Positions 12,059-23,570 of a stretch of 64,000 bases of DNA are shown here, piece by piece. The DNA comes from Neopestalotiopsis rosae (taxonomy: Eukaryota; Ascomycota; Sordariomycetes; Amphisphaeriales; Sporocadaceae), in assembly GCA_023078685.1 (NCBI GenBank), contig JALGAS010000006.1, forward strand, positions 558,001 through 622,000. The letters run 5' to 3'. The notes below the pieces were generated by a model. The model saw only the letters and a list, made by a program, of their open reading frames with translations, was not told the DNA's origin and did not search any database. How positions within the stretch are numbered: position 1 is the stretch's first letter; every line of letters starts with the position of its first letter. A program made the position numbers and the translations under genes.

Positions 12059-13878
12059 AGTGCTTGTCGATCAAATTTCCGCTGGAGGCAGTCTTTGAGG
12101 GCTACTCTCTCAGATGATCTGGCGAGAAATCTTTCTTCTTTTGGATGAAGCAGCAGCGACGATAGAGAGGGGGGTTGTGCTTTGCTGGAATCCTTTTTAT
12201 TTCTTCTCGGGGATATGACCATTTCCATATCTCTTTAATGTGTGGCCTGGTGACCACCTTCTTTGTATATACTTCCGCTCACCGATGATAATGTATACAT
12301 ATTTGTCATCCACATCAGAATCTTTCAAACCCGCACTTTGAAGTGAATGTAGTATTACAGCCTTGGAAAGTAGACAACCATTGATCAAGCAACTTCTTCT
12401 TGATCTCAGCATTCTTGTAGGTTTGTATGAGGTTCTGCTACCAGCGCCGCGAGTATAGTGTGGAACCAACGGGGTGGTTTGAGATCTTCGAAAGTGAAAA
12501 TCTGATGTTGAAACAAAATCGGCCTGCATCTGGGAAACTCAGGATTGGCGGAGGCCTGATTGCGCACTGGGAGGTACGACAAAAACGTGAAACATCTCCA
12601 TCCGGAAATTCAGGTCTTGGTATGCAGATCATCTTGCTTGGCGAAGCTTCGCCCGTCGGGCTAGGGTACAAGAACCCATGAATCCTGGCGCCCTCGGATT
12701 TCAGAAATTGAACCCGTCTCTGCATATTTGGCTACCCTTCAATTCGATGTCGTATCCAAGAATGAATTTCCACAAATGGCCAGTTGTCAGGCAGTAGCTA
12801 AATCATCACTTCAAAATCTGTCTCCACGCACGAGCTATGGAAACTTCCTAGAGTCGAGTGTTACAATCTCAACACAACTGTCATGACGGACTCGGAAAAC
12901 GTCACCTCCTCGTATGGACCTTCTTATGCACAGAAGCAAACTCCCACCGTCCTGCAGCCTTTTGCGCCTTTCATGGGAATCACTAGCCCGCAATAGGGAT
13001 GTTTCCGTGTTGATTGTCACGTCCGATGTGCCATCGGTCCAAGATGAAGTATATATTGTAGCACCAGTCCAGGAGGCGCAAGACGGCCGCCACGAGATTG
13101 CCCACTCTTCGATGAAGGAGCTGCCCATCTCGTCTATTACCGTGGAAATAGCAGATGTGGATGACTGGGAGCAAGAGTGGGTGGAGGAGCACTTGCCCCA
13201 TCTCAGCCATGACGACGCGGTCTAGAAAGTAGTGGGTGACGGCAGCGAACTGGACGTGGGTGAAGATTAGGATGCCACTGCTGCTGCGACGAGGACCATC
13301 CTGCCATGCGACCCATGTGGTTCGTCGTGAGGTCATTGAACCAAGCAGTACGTGACAATTCGCGACTTCGTCCTCGAGATTCGTGGCTGGGATGCCGCGA
13401 TATCCTCCGGGTGAGGGCCAGTCACGAGTCCGGACCTGTGTCTTTGAACGGTACTGAGACGACTTTGCCCATAAGCTTGTTCTTGAGCCTGTACAGGGGC
13501 TATCAGGGCTCTAGACGGCTCTGGTCGCAATTTGTCGCTCGTCATAATGGAACGTCAACAGCAGAATTGCCAATGGCGACTTTTCCTTCTGCAGCGGCGT
13601 TCCGGTCGCTGGACCGGTACAGACAGGCAGACAACGCCAAGCGTATATGCAAGGTCGCCGCGCAACAACGTGGTGGCGGGATCCGGAGCCTTACGTACCT
13701 CCTGCAGGGCCTGGGACACCAATGAATGGGGAGGTAAATTGAGATATTCTCGACTTTTATCTTTTGACAATGACGCCGGGGATATGATTGACGGGGCGCC
13801 ATAAAGGACGTCGAGAGCGAAATCGGCAGCATTGTTCCTTGATCTTCTTCGTCCCATGGTAGCATGGTGGACCTGAAC
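12059..13878. other. Intergenic region between pectate lyase and HET gene
   Basis: The two genes converge here. Several 90-140 codon ORFs overlap on both strands between 12835 and 13886, but none shows a recognisable motif, splice-consistent extension or clear codon bias. I see nothing supportable. Confidence 0.45.
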
Positions 13879-15844
13879 CTACACAATCTCTATGATTTTT
13901 GGTCTTATGCAGAAACAACGCACGAACATGCGCCATAAACCATCGTTCAATCTCTTCATCAGCTCTTGTATATCGTCTGGGGCAACGGCGCCGGATTCGT
14001 CTCTAAACACCGTAGTATTCTTCAACTCGACAAGCTCTCCCGCCATGAATTTCTTCATCCAGAGGTACTCAAGCTCCTGGTCATGCAATGGTTCGAGCTG
14101 ATTGGCATAATCCTCTACCAAGTGTACCATTTCCAAAAGACTCTTGTTATTGGCTGACCAGTAAGAAATCGGGACAAGACAACAATGCTGAGTCATATTG
14201 ATTAAGGTTCTTAAATTCTGCTGAACCGAAGTCATTGTCAAGAATTGAACAGCCGAATCCATTAGTATGCCTCGAAATTGCAAGGAAGATGGGTACTGCT
14301 CAGGTAATGCTGTGAGGGAGTATCGTGATGCACCAATCTTTTTCACTGCATGATATGTCAGTGGTTATTTTCTTTCTTGTTTCTCCGAGTTTCCTCAAAC
14401 GGCTAGAAGAAATTTTGGGATCTGCCGTCATCTCTGGGGATATGGGAGGTGATTGGCTTGACTTACTCTCAATGGCTAGACTTTTTGACTTCATGTGCAA
14501 GTCTACCTCATCCACCATGATCTGAATGTTGTGCTTCCTGTTGAATTCAGCTCGAATGTGACTGATTCGCTCATACAAACTCTCCAGGCCGGTTGGAAAC
14601 CAGAGGTACTTGACCGACAGCTCGCACATTTCTTTCCAATTGCCTGTGTAAACACTCCATTCGTCTTTCCAATTTGGCCTATGAAGAACTTTCATGTTTA
14701 TGCTCTGCTCAGCCTCGTTATATATGATGTCCAGTGGAGGTACAGTCGCCGACGGCAGAAACCCTGATTTGATTTGGGAGTCTATGATATCCGATCGGAA
14801 TTTCTGGGACAGGGGAGCGGTCCAATCCGGAACCCACGAGGGCAGCGAAGGAACAAGTCCAGCCTCTTGAGACTCTGTACCTGCGTGAAACAAAATTTGC
14901 GACCAATCAATGTTTATGGCAAGATATACAGCGACTCTAATGTATAGTTCTCGAGCCATAATGCTGTAGTCAGCGTCTATGTCGCCTATACGGCGAGAAG
15001 GCAAGAGTCCAAGGAGTGCGAATATCTTGTCTCGTGGGTCGGAGGCGTGGCAAGATCGTGCCACAAGCAGTAGGTGCAAAATCTCGACTGGACTGGAAAA
15101 CGTTGTGTAGTCAAAGGGGTAAAGAACTGGCGGGATTTCATACAGGATGAAAGATTCTCTTTTCGCAAGGATTGAGCTCCAGGCAAAGGAAAGACCACCC
15201 CAAATGAGTGTGGCTCGACGTGCTAGTGCGACTTCTTGAAGGATCCAGAGCCGTGTGAAATATCGTTTCGATAACAGGGCAGGCCAGCAGATTGTTTCCA
15301 ATGAACTTTTGTCATCAGAAATGCCTCGATCCATGCTTGATACCACCAGGTTGGACGGAGGATGCTCTCCGACATATATGAGGACGCCCTTAGCCCGAGA
15401 ATAAATCTCGGGCATGCATCCGACCTGGTGACCACGTTCAAGATTGTCGTCTTGGTTGATGCAAATGGCATCAATCCAGACTGTGCGTGTATAATAGCGC
15501 ATGCGAACTCGTTTCAATGCCATTTCACAGTTCTTGGTGATCTGAAAGGGCTTGCCCGAGATGGAAATCGTCTGGCAGTGACTGGCATCCCCCGTCTCGT
15601 CTGCCCAAGTGTACGATATAGCCTCGTACTCGGGCAGGAGTGAAAGGTCCGCCTTTACAATCTCGCACTCGACGCGAGCTTCAAAGCTGCCTGGCATGAC
15701 GCGCAGAAGTCTGATCTCGGACTGATGTTTTATGTGTGGTAGGATTGGGTGCGTTGGACAAACAGATCCACACCGCATACAACACATGCCATCGCCAAAG
15801 TCGGCGAGGTCGAGTCGCCGGCATGTACTGTCGTGCCAATCCAT
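13879..15844 (-). CDS. Heterokaryon incompatibility (HET) domain protein
   Basis: HET-domain proteins trigger programmed cell death after fusion of unlike hyphae, or act in related non-self responses. Exon 1 is 15844-14467 and exon 2 is 14345-13879, with a 121-bp phase-1 intron (GTAAGT...ATGCAG), giving 614 residues. The N-terminus has a Cys cluster common in this class (FGDGMCCMRCGSVCP, 17-30). The HET domain follows at about 73-215, with YEAISYTWAD (73-82), VWIDAICINQDD (122-133), EIYSRAKGVLIYVGE (146-160) and RYFTRLWILQEVALA. The C-terminal half is the usual variable region, without WD or ankyrin repeats. The common C-terminal GYxGLGP motif is not evident. Exon 2 ends RCFCIRPKIIEIV. No second member of an incompatibility pair is visible nearby. 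Confidence 0.92.
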
Positions 15845-17541
15845 GTCGACGTGTGGCTCTCCTCCAGAAAGGTTGTGACCAGAAAAGAAGACGAGGAAGA
15901 AGAATCATAAGAAGTCTGTCTGACCCTAATCACTGGCTACTTTAGCCAATCTGACATTGGGGCAACATGCACGGCGAACCAATCAACAGTCACCACAACG
16001 ATGGACGCAGTTAAAAGTCGCCAGTTCCCGGGGCTGATGATCGAGCCCAATCATCTCGCAATCCAAAAACAAGGATTGAAGTTTGAGAAGAGCAGTATGT
16101 GGGAGAATGAGTGGCTTGAGATAGTGCAACCTGAAATATATATGCGAGAGTTTCCTCTACATGACAGATCGCTCCTTCTCAAATATGTCAGGTCAAGCCC
16201 GGCTCAAGTGCTAACCATTGCCAAACTCTAAAATTCCCACCTGCCGTTTAATGGGTGAATGAAGGCCGCCGCGACACGACTTGCTTCTCAATAGGTCAGC
16301 GGTGTTCCTTTTCTTACATACTTGAACGTGTGCACTTGATGGGACACACATACAAGTTGTAGTCGCAGTTGTGGATATGCGACGAGTATAAGTAGAAACC
16401 GAGGTAACAAACACGTAAGCAGATACCTGATAATGGTATGGTTTCTTGGAGGGGCCTGCGTCAAAAGCTTCTGTGCAACGTCGTAACGTAACTAACTCCC
16501 CCAGTTCATCCAATCCCTACTGCGTACTACCGGTACTATGTATGCTTTAGTCCAGGGGACTAGCCAGGTCCCTTGCATAGGTCGTCGGGCTAGGTAGGTA
16601 ATACATTTTGACGTCTAGAATGGTGGCCGCCAGGGTTCATAGTTCTCCCCTGACTTTGTGGACAAAAAAAGCTTAATAGTATAGACATTTCACAAATCGA
16701 GTCAATCAATGGCCAAAAGCAGCGCACAGTTCAGATAAGATTTTAAAGTGACTTCATTTTTCCTTTCTCCAAATGCAAAGCGACTCAATCAAATATCCCT
16801 CATAAAACCATTCAACCCTACAAAAAGACAACCCGCCAATGTTTTCCCCCTTCTGCCGTGGTATCACATCCGAAATCGTGGCGAAGCCGCTCAATTGCTT
16901 GACAATGAGAATGCTAGGGGTAGTCGAAGAAGAGAAGCAGCAACCAACTGAAAACGAGACGAAAACAAGAAAAAGCATAACCGATACATCTATGTACACC
17001 ATTGTCGAACAAGGAGAAACAACACCACAAAAACAACGAGAGGAAAAAAAACAAAAACAAAAAAAAACATGAACGACCCATCTATGAACCAAATCCGACC
17101 GACGCGTATAAGTCATGTACTGTCTCAGAAAAAGCTGGCCCTTCTCTGACGCATGAATATCAAGAATGCAAATCTCTCCCTTTTTGTCGTCGTCGTCGTT
17201 GTTATTATCGTTGTTGTTGCCAAGCAAGGGAAGCAGTGTTGCTTCTGCTCCCTCAAAGTCTATTGGTCAAATGAACCATGGGAGTAACCAGGTGACCCAG
17301 GCATGTATCATACAAATCGCTGAGCGCTTTCGTTCTTACATCGTGTCTTGTCGAAAGAGTGCATGGCGCCTGTAAGGGACGCACGTCCAGATGCTCATGA
17401 TTGCAAAATGTTCGTGGCATTCGGCTGTCCTGCAGTTGCCTGCCGTCACACACGCAACAATGGCACGGGTATCGTTGCGACAAGCATGGCCAAGTGAGGA
17501 AAGTCTTCTTCCATCTTGTTGCGCTCCTTTTCTATCTTCCA
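15845..17541. other. Intergenic region with HET promoter and 3' flank of the DUF8032-like gene
   Basis: No gene is supported. CTAGGTAGGTA-type runs occur near 16550-16610. An A-rich stretch lies at 17035-17072. The region 17080-17540 would hold the 3' untranslated part of the minus-strand gene to the right. Confidence 0.45.
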
Positions 17542-20356
17542 TTACTCGTCTTCGCGCTTGTCAGCGCTCTGGCGCATGCGTTCGGTCCATCTCCGCTTGC
17601 CAACACGAGTCTCATAGTGAGGTGCAGTCGTCTTGACATCCTGCATCACCGACTCGATAGCGTTGCGCGTCTTATTACGGTAGCAGTCAACTGATTCAAA
17701 ATTAGTCACTAGCCCACACAAGATGAAGTAGTATACGGAGAAACTTACGGGCTCTCTGCAAAAAGATAGTTCTGCCAGAGAAAACTCGGCTCTGCAACCA
17801 AGCCATACGATAGCCGAGATCGTTCAGCCGGACCTCCTTGCCTCGGGTAACCTTGCGGGTGCGAGGAATGGCAATCTCGCCTTCGGAGCCATCCGCGAAC
17901 GGAACCTTGGCCATGACCCGGTCACGCCCGCCAGCAGTTCTAGAGCGTCCAGTGCGGCCGCCGTCGACCTCAACATCATCGTCCTCGAGGTCCTCCTGGA
18001 AGAAGCGGCTTCCGGTCGCACTTGGTGGTGGACTCTGCATTTCCCGGGGGAAGTAGCTGCGAGGAAAGACGGAGGAGCTCTTACGGAAGGAATCGGGGAT
18101 CTCCTTGGTGTCCACATTCTCCAAAGTTACGCGAACACGGAGACGACCTCCGCGCTTGTTGTCATCGACCAAGATGAACTTGCGCTTTTTGGCGTCGGGA
18201 ATGTCAGGGAACAGGCCCTCCGGAGCTTCGTCGTCGTCTCTGGTGCTGTGGCGCGCGGCGATGGCGTTATGGTGAGATGAGTGTGGCATGCCAGGTCCCG
18301 AAGCGGAGTTGCTAGGGTAGGGTTGGGGGTACCCAGAAAAGACCTGGGCCTGGCGAACATCATCCCCGTGACCGGAACCGGGGCCGGATGGGGCTTGGTG
18401 GTGGTGGTGGTGACCATCATCCATGTACTCTCCATCCCCTGTAAAAGACAAGGTGGGTTAGCCAGGGGTCTTTAAATCTTCCTCTCCTCTCCTCTCCAAC
18501 AATTCAAGGATGGCAGTGTTGACCAAAAAAAGCTTCAGAAAAAAACAGATGAAGGCAACAGGATAGTTTGCAGTACAGGAAGGAATTTTGCTATGCAATG
18601 ACTTTTGCGTCTTGGTTCCCCTGTGCAGCGGGATGCAATGCAATGCTCCAGTGTCCGGGGTCGCCAGGCAGAGGGCTATAAAATGCAAAGCAACTAGGTA
18701 ATGTACAGAGCAAAAACAAGGAGGCCAAACCCCGCCTCCAATAACAAGAAAAGATGTTTTCCACAGATACGCCTTTTGGCGGACATGAAGCCGCTATAAT
18801 AACAGGTCCAGAAAATACCAAGCAGGTACAGAGGTATAAATGTAAGAGGTATCAAGTAATAACACAACAACAACAACGACGGCAACGCATTAATCACATC
18901 TGGTGAAACATACCGACTTCTTCACCTCCCTGAGAATTTCCGTCAGAGTGACCTTGGTGGTGGTGCATATGCGAACCCATGTTGCTCATGCCAGGCTTTC
19001 CCATGGCCGAACCACCACCGGGGCCCATGGCGCCTGGGGCGGGGATCCCTGCCGGGCCACTGGGGCCGGACATGTGTGACGGATGGGGAGCCTGAACCGC
19101 CTTTCGATTGGTCATCTTGGCCATGCGGCGAACGCGTCGACTTCGCAGACGCGGATCTTGGTTGCTGTTGCGCCAGCTGTCGACTGCGCGCTGGATCAAG
19201 CCTCGCTTTCCACGAAGCGAAGGGTTGAGTTGGGCCAAGGCCCAGCCCACTGTATTGCATTCCGTCTCGTACTGCAGGCGGTTTCCACGGTACTGGTCCT
19301 TGGGACAGCAGGCGCGGGGGTAGACGCAGTTCTCGGTCTTGAAGTCGCTCGGGAGCTCGTCTGTGTTAACAGACTCGACGTCGCAACGGATGGTGTACTC
19401 CATCTTGACCCGATCGCGCGAGTATTCAAATGCGATCCATTGCACACCATTATTATCTTGTCTGACCACGAGCGGCGTAGTGGCCGGGATTGGGCCAGGG
19501 GCCGCATTCTGGTTCACGCCAGGTGAGGAGCCACCGGGTGTTGAGAGCGGTCCCGAACCGTTTTGTTGGTGCTGAGGGGTTCCAAGAGGGCCCGATGCTG
19601 GCCTCTGCAGCTGTGGAGGCACCTGCGTCTCAATCTTAGTGTGGCGCGGGCTGTTAAGACCTTGTTGCGCGTGTTGGTTTTGGTGCTGTTGAATTGGGTG
19701 TTGAGAGCCAGGGTGAGACATCATCATGTTCGGTTGCGAGGTCATGGTGTGTTGCTGTTGCTGAGCGTGCTGCTGATACGGCGAGGGAGCGGCTTGTTGG
19801 GGCATTGAGGAATACGGCTGTTGCGCGCTGTAGTACATTGACTGCTGCTGCTGAATCGAAGGCGCAGGCGCGCCGTAGATACTGCGGTGCTGGTCATGAC
19901 CGGACGGAGAGGCAACACTGGCTGGGGAGTTCGACTGCGGCGTATGGTAAATAGGCGGATATGGCCTCGGCATCTGCGCTGCGGCCATCATGTCGGACGT
20001 GTCTGTTCAAAGTGTCAGCTTCCAATCCGCTTCCCCAACGCGTCGCAATGCGCGTCTTATGGCTTTTGAAAAAAAAACTGACCTGCGGCTGGATACCCGC
20101 TTGTCGTTCCTGGAGTGCTGTAGGGGCTTGGATGGGCGTAGTACGGAAGTCCGTCCTGCGCATGCCCGTGCTGGCTACCCTGCGACTGTCCGGCGGGTTG
20201 ATAGGACGAGTACGCAGACGGGTGCTGTGACTGCGGCGGAGGGGCCTGATGGTGCTGTTGGTGCACTATACTCGAGGGCCGCGGGTGCTGTAGATGCTGA
20301 GGCGGCGCAGGACCCTGCGAGTGGTGGGGATGATGCTGCATAGAGGCGACGACCAT
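17542..20356 (-). CDS. Q/H/P-rich nuclear-regulator-like protein with two DUF8032-like domains
   Basis: Four exons, 20356-20083, 20002-18914, 18438-17749 and 17690-17542, give 733 residues. Joins read GYPAA-DTSDMM, GGEEV-GDGEYMDD and FLQRA-LDCYRNK, each restoring one frame. Residues 1-265 are low-complexity Gln/His/Pro/Ser. A first domain lies at about 272-380 (WIAFEYSRDRVKMEYTIRC, TVGWALAQLNPSL, GKRGLIQRAVDSWRN). A second, related domain lies at about 542-725 (RLRVRVTLENVDTKEIPDS, NDLGYRMAWLQSRVFSG, FLQRALDCYRN). I recall this module as fungal DUF8032, unverified. Composition suggests a nuclear transcriptional regulator or scaffold (inference). Intron 3 is unusually long (475 bp). The upstream flank is a 20-kb gene-free interval. 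It is not a velvet protein: those motifs are absent. Function is unknown. Confidence 0.85.
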
Positions 20357-23300
20357 TAGTACTGATTTCTATATGTTGTTGAGGCCGAACGAAGGCAATG
20401 ACTATAGAAAAGAGAAGACAAGATGTAAGGACGCGTCGATAGTTTTATTTTTTCTGACAACTTTCAAGGTCTGGGGAATCCTCAAGCATGCTTGCCCTGG
20501 CTGGTGGACGAGGTTCAACGGCTCAAGCGCGCCTCGACGGGGGGGAGCAAATGCTGGGATATAAGACCAGGGCCAGAACGTGCATGCCGCAGCGAGATGA
20601 CAAGGGGAGCAAGAAAGAGGAGAGAGGGAAAAAAAATAAAAAGCGGTACCAGGGAAATAAACACTCCAGTCGGTCACGCCTTCCAGAGTGGTAGGAGTGG
20701 GTAGAAGAGTGTAATCGGGAAGCCAAACCCGATGATCGAGGGTTCACCGACTAGGTATCGCCTACCAGCTACAAGCTTAATCGGGTCGCGACGAGACAAT
20801 GCCTCAAGGTGACCAGGAAAAGGTAAGAGAATGGGTCCTGACAGGGGCCTTTGGAGAGAGAGGGATAAAAAGAGCGTCGAAGAGATTTGGAGATCGGAGC
20901 GAGGATTCTTGACTGCAACGATAGATGGATGGGGGGCAGGGTCGGTGATATTTGAGGGCTTGTACGGATCAAGGTGAAAACGACAAGGTATGGGGTGTAC
21001 ACAGGTAGGGATGAATTGTGGGCTTCCAATGGAGCCCAAGGAACAGAGAGACAGCAGATGTATGATCGTTGAGTCTCGCTTCTCCCGTTTCGCGACGCTT
21101 TGGCGCAAAAGATATATCAGGGACGATATGACTACTTGTTTGGTGCAGCAGAAAGAACGTGTGATGCCTTCGGCAAAGGCGTAGGTAGGGCCTTCAACAG
21201 ATAGATACGACAGACTCTAGGCCGCAGGCATAGGAAACCCAAGCCATCGTTCAGCGTAGAAATTGCGCCTAGAGGGTACGAAAGGGAAAAAAAAAGATTT
21301 CGATAAAATCGACTCTGGTGATCGAGCCACACCATGGTGCGACAGTGAAGAGAGTGACAAGGAGCCAGGTCCAAAGCTGCAGCTTTAGATGAGAAGACCA
21401 ATCGAGTACGGTCTCTTCAGAGCCGAGGAAGCCGTTAGACTCGAATAGGAAGCAGCGCCGAGACTAAGAAGCGGAGCAGGGGTGAAGCTCACTCTCGCGA
21501 GCCAGAAGGAGGGCGAGGGACGCAAGGCGGTGTGTGACGAGCCGTGTGAGGTACTCGCCATCGTTGGTCTCTGTGTCCATGGCTCCGCAGCACGGGGCAG
21601 GCGGGTGCAATGTCATTCGATGTCTCCAAGAGGAATAGCACATCCATCTTGGATATCTTTTTTTTTTCCTCTTGTGTCTTTCCCTCTCTGAGATAGAGGA
21701 GAAACAACGTTGGAAAGTGGCTGGTTTTCGCACAAGCAAGAAATGGGTTGAGATCTGGAGATGGGATGTCTCGTTGTCTGGTCAACGCTCAGGTCTTGCA
21801 TCCTGAAGTTTCCTGAATCTTTTATACCAAGTCGTGGTAAAGAAAGTTGTGCTCTTTGCGACAACGTTTGCAACAACCAACCTCTTTGGGGGCCCGGGGA
21901 AGTGTATTCGTATTGCCATATTTGGCGCTATAGGCCTCTGTTGGCGGAAGCGGGAGAAGAAAGCTAGTACTCAAGGTACGTACTGCCAAAGATGCGTACT
22001 GTGGGTGGGTCTGGTAATACCAAGGTCCAAAAGGTCGTCCCAGTCTCCACTGCCGTCATGCTTGCGATCAAGTTACAACGGCCGCTTTTCAGCTGTTCGT
22101 GTCCAATGGACCCGCTGGGTGAGGTACCAACTTTGCCATTGGCTGTTGCGAAAAGTCTGAACGGAAAGCAATTCGGCTGTTATGAAGCTGCTTCTGGCGC
22201 TTCTGGTGGTGCTGGAATCTATTCCAGCGCGCCTTGCAATATTGGATGCTGAATGAGGACCCAATTTGTTAAGCTTAATGCACGCTCAACAAAGTTGTGT
22301 AGTAGATTGTTGCTTGGTGAATCTTCACCCGCTAGCGTCAGGCGCACAGTACATGCTCAGTTGCCTCGGCGGCCTTGTAATTGAGATTGCCGTCATTGAA
22401 GCTTCTTCCGCATGACCTTTGCGGCCCCGCAGAGAGGGAAATCCCAAGAGCCCGGCCAGGGAGCCAACGGGAGGCAGGAAAACCGTTTTTGTTACTTGTC
22501 ATTGCGGTTTCGCAGTAGCGTGTTGCTGATAGGCCTTCTCATCTCGGTGGCCGCCACGCCTGTTTCGCACTCACACCATTGCAGGACTCGGCCCAATCGC
22601 TAGCTGTGAGAGTTCCGAGCCATTGAAGACTACAGTGTGGCTAGTACACCCGCGCGGATGAATTACGAATCACAACCGTCGTGGTGCAATACCTCAAGTC
22701 CTGCAACGTGCCCGCAAGCCCATATTTTTCCTGCTCTCCACCAGTGGCTCGGACGTTGCGAGGCACGTCAACGTCTGGCGCGTCGAGAGACTGAAGTGTG
22801 AGCAGGCGTGATAGCTCTATCAGGACCAAATCTTTCGCAGATAAGAGCAGAGGCCGCGCATCAGGTACGAGCAGTACGCAGTACGTAGTATTTGCATCCG
22901 CGGACCTGATCCATTCCCTGTTCGAGTTGCTACTGTGCACCAGCAGGCAGCGTGAAGAGGAGTGACGCTAACATGGTGGCCCACGCAAGCCCTGTTCCAG
23001 AAGAATGACCCCCGGCCCCTTGTGAAACAGCAGACCAGCCCCCTGGGAGGATCCACTTTCATCGAATCCGGGCAACATGGGCAAGCTTGCGACAGGCATT
23101 GCGATCTTCTGGAAGCGATGGGGAATCCACGTAACCATGCCGTGCGCCCAGCAAACGACGGGACCTGCAACGCAGTGCCCAAGGTTGGCCTGCCCAGGTA
23201 GTTGCTGTGTCCCCTCTCCAGCATGGATAACCCGTTCCCTGGTCTTGTCCACCCTTCAAGCATCACAAGGCCGCCAGGCACACTTGAGGCTGAATGCTTG

Positions 23301-23486
23301 GATGTTCGTGGTCTGGCACCACTACGATCTGATGTCGATAACCGCGGACTACCCGCGACTAGGTGCACGACACAGACATGATTTGTGCACATTGGGTACG
23401 AAATGGAAATGAAAGATAGAGAAACACAATATGAAGGCGCGAAGAAGAATCTGTACCACCTGACGGAAAAAAAAAAATCAACTTAC

Positions 23487-23570
23487 CAGATCATGTGCTT
23501 GCTCCTCCTTGACGTAAGGATTTGGAGCCTGCTGTCGACGTTGGGCCATTTTCAAACGTAGTTGCTCAGC
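23487..23570 (-). other. Isolated exon-like segment, 28 codons
   Basis: On the minus strand an AATTAG acceptor is followed by 28 open codons and a perfect GTAAGT donor; both ends are phase 0. The peptide begins AEQLRLKMAQRRQQAPNPY and ends in an acidic/His segment. It is charged and helix-prone at the start, unlike the random ORFs around it. I found no partner exons. The next in-phase acceptor toward the DUF8032-like gene is CATATAG at about 20368, which would imply a 3.1-kb intron. It may be an upstream exon of that gene, part of an unrecognised gene, or chance. Confidence 0.2.

Noticed and set aside
18694..18897. Hydrophobic 67-codon ORF inside intron 3 of the DUF8032-like gene
   Set aside because: No ATG at its start; hydrophobicity follows from the pyrimidine-rich intron sequence.
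17542..20356. Velvet-family (VosA/VelB) identity for the Q-rich protein
   Set aside because: The conserved velvet blocks are absent; the two repeated domains match another fungal-specific module.
1236..20356. Secondary-metabolite or other functional gene cluster
   Set aside because: Neighbouring genes have unrelated roles and wide spacing; no synthase, transporter or pathway regulator set is present.
22820..23392. 190-codon minus-strand ORF in the gene-free interval
   Set aside because: Cys/Arg-rich composition without motifs; it does not continue the exon-like segment at 23487-23570 in a convincing way.
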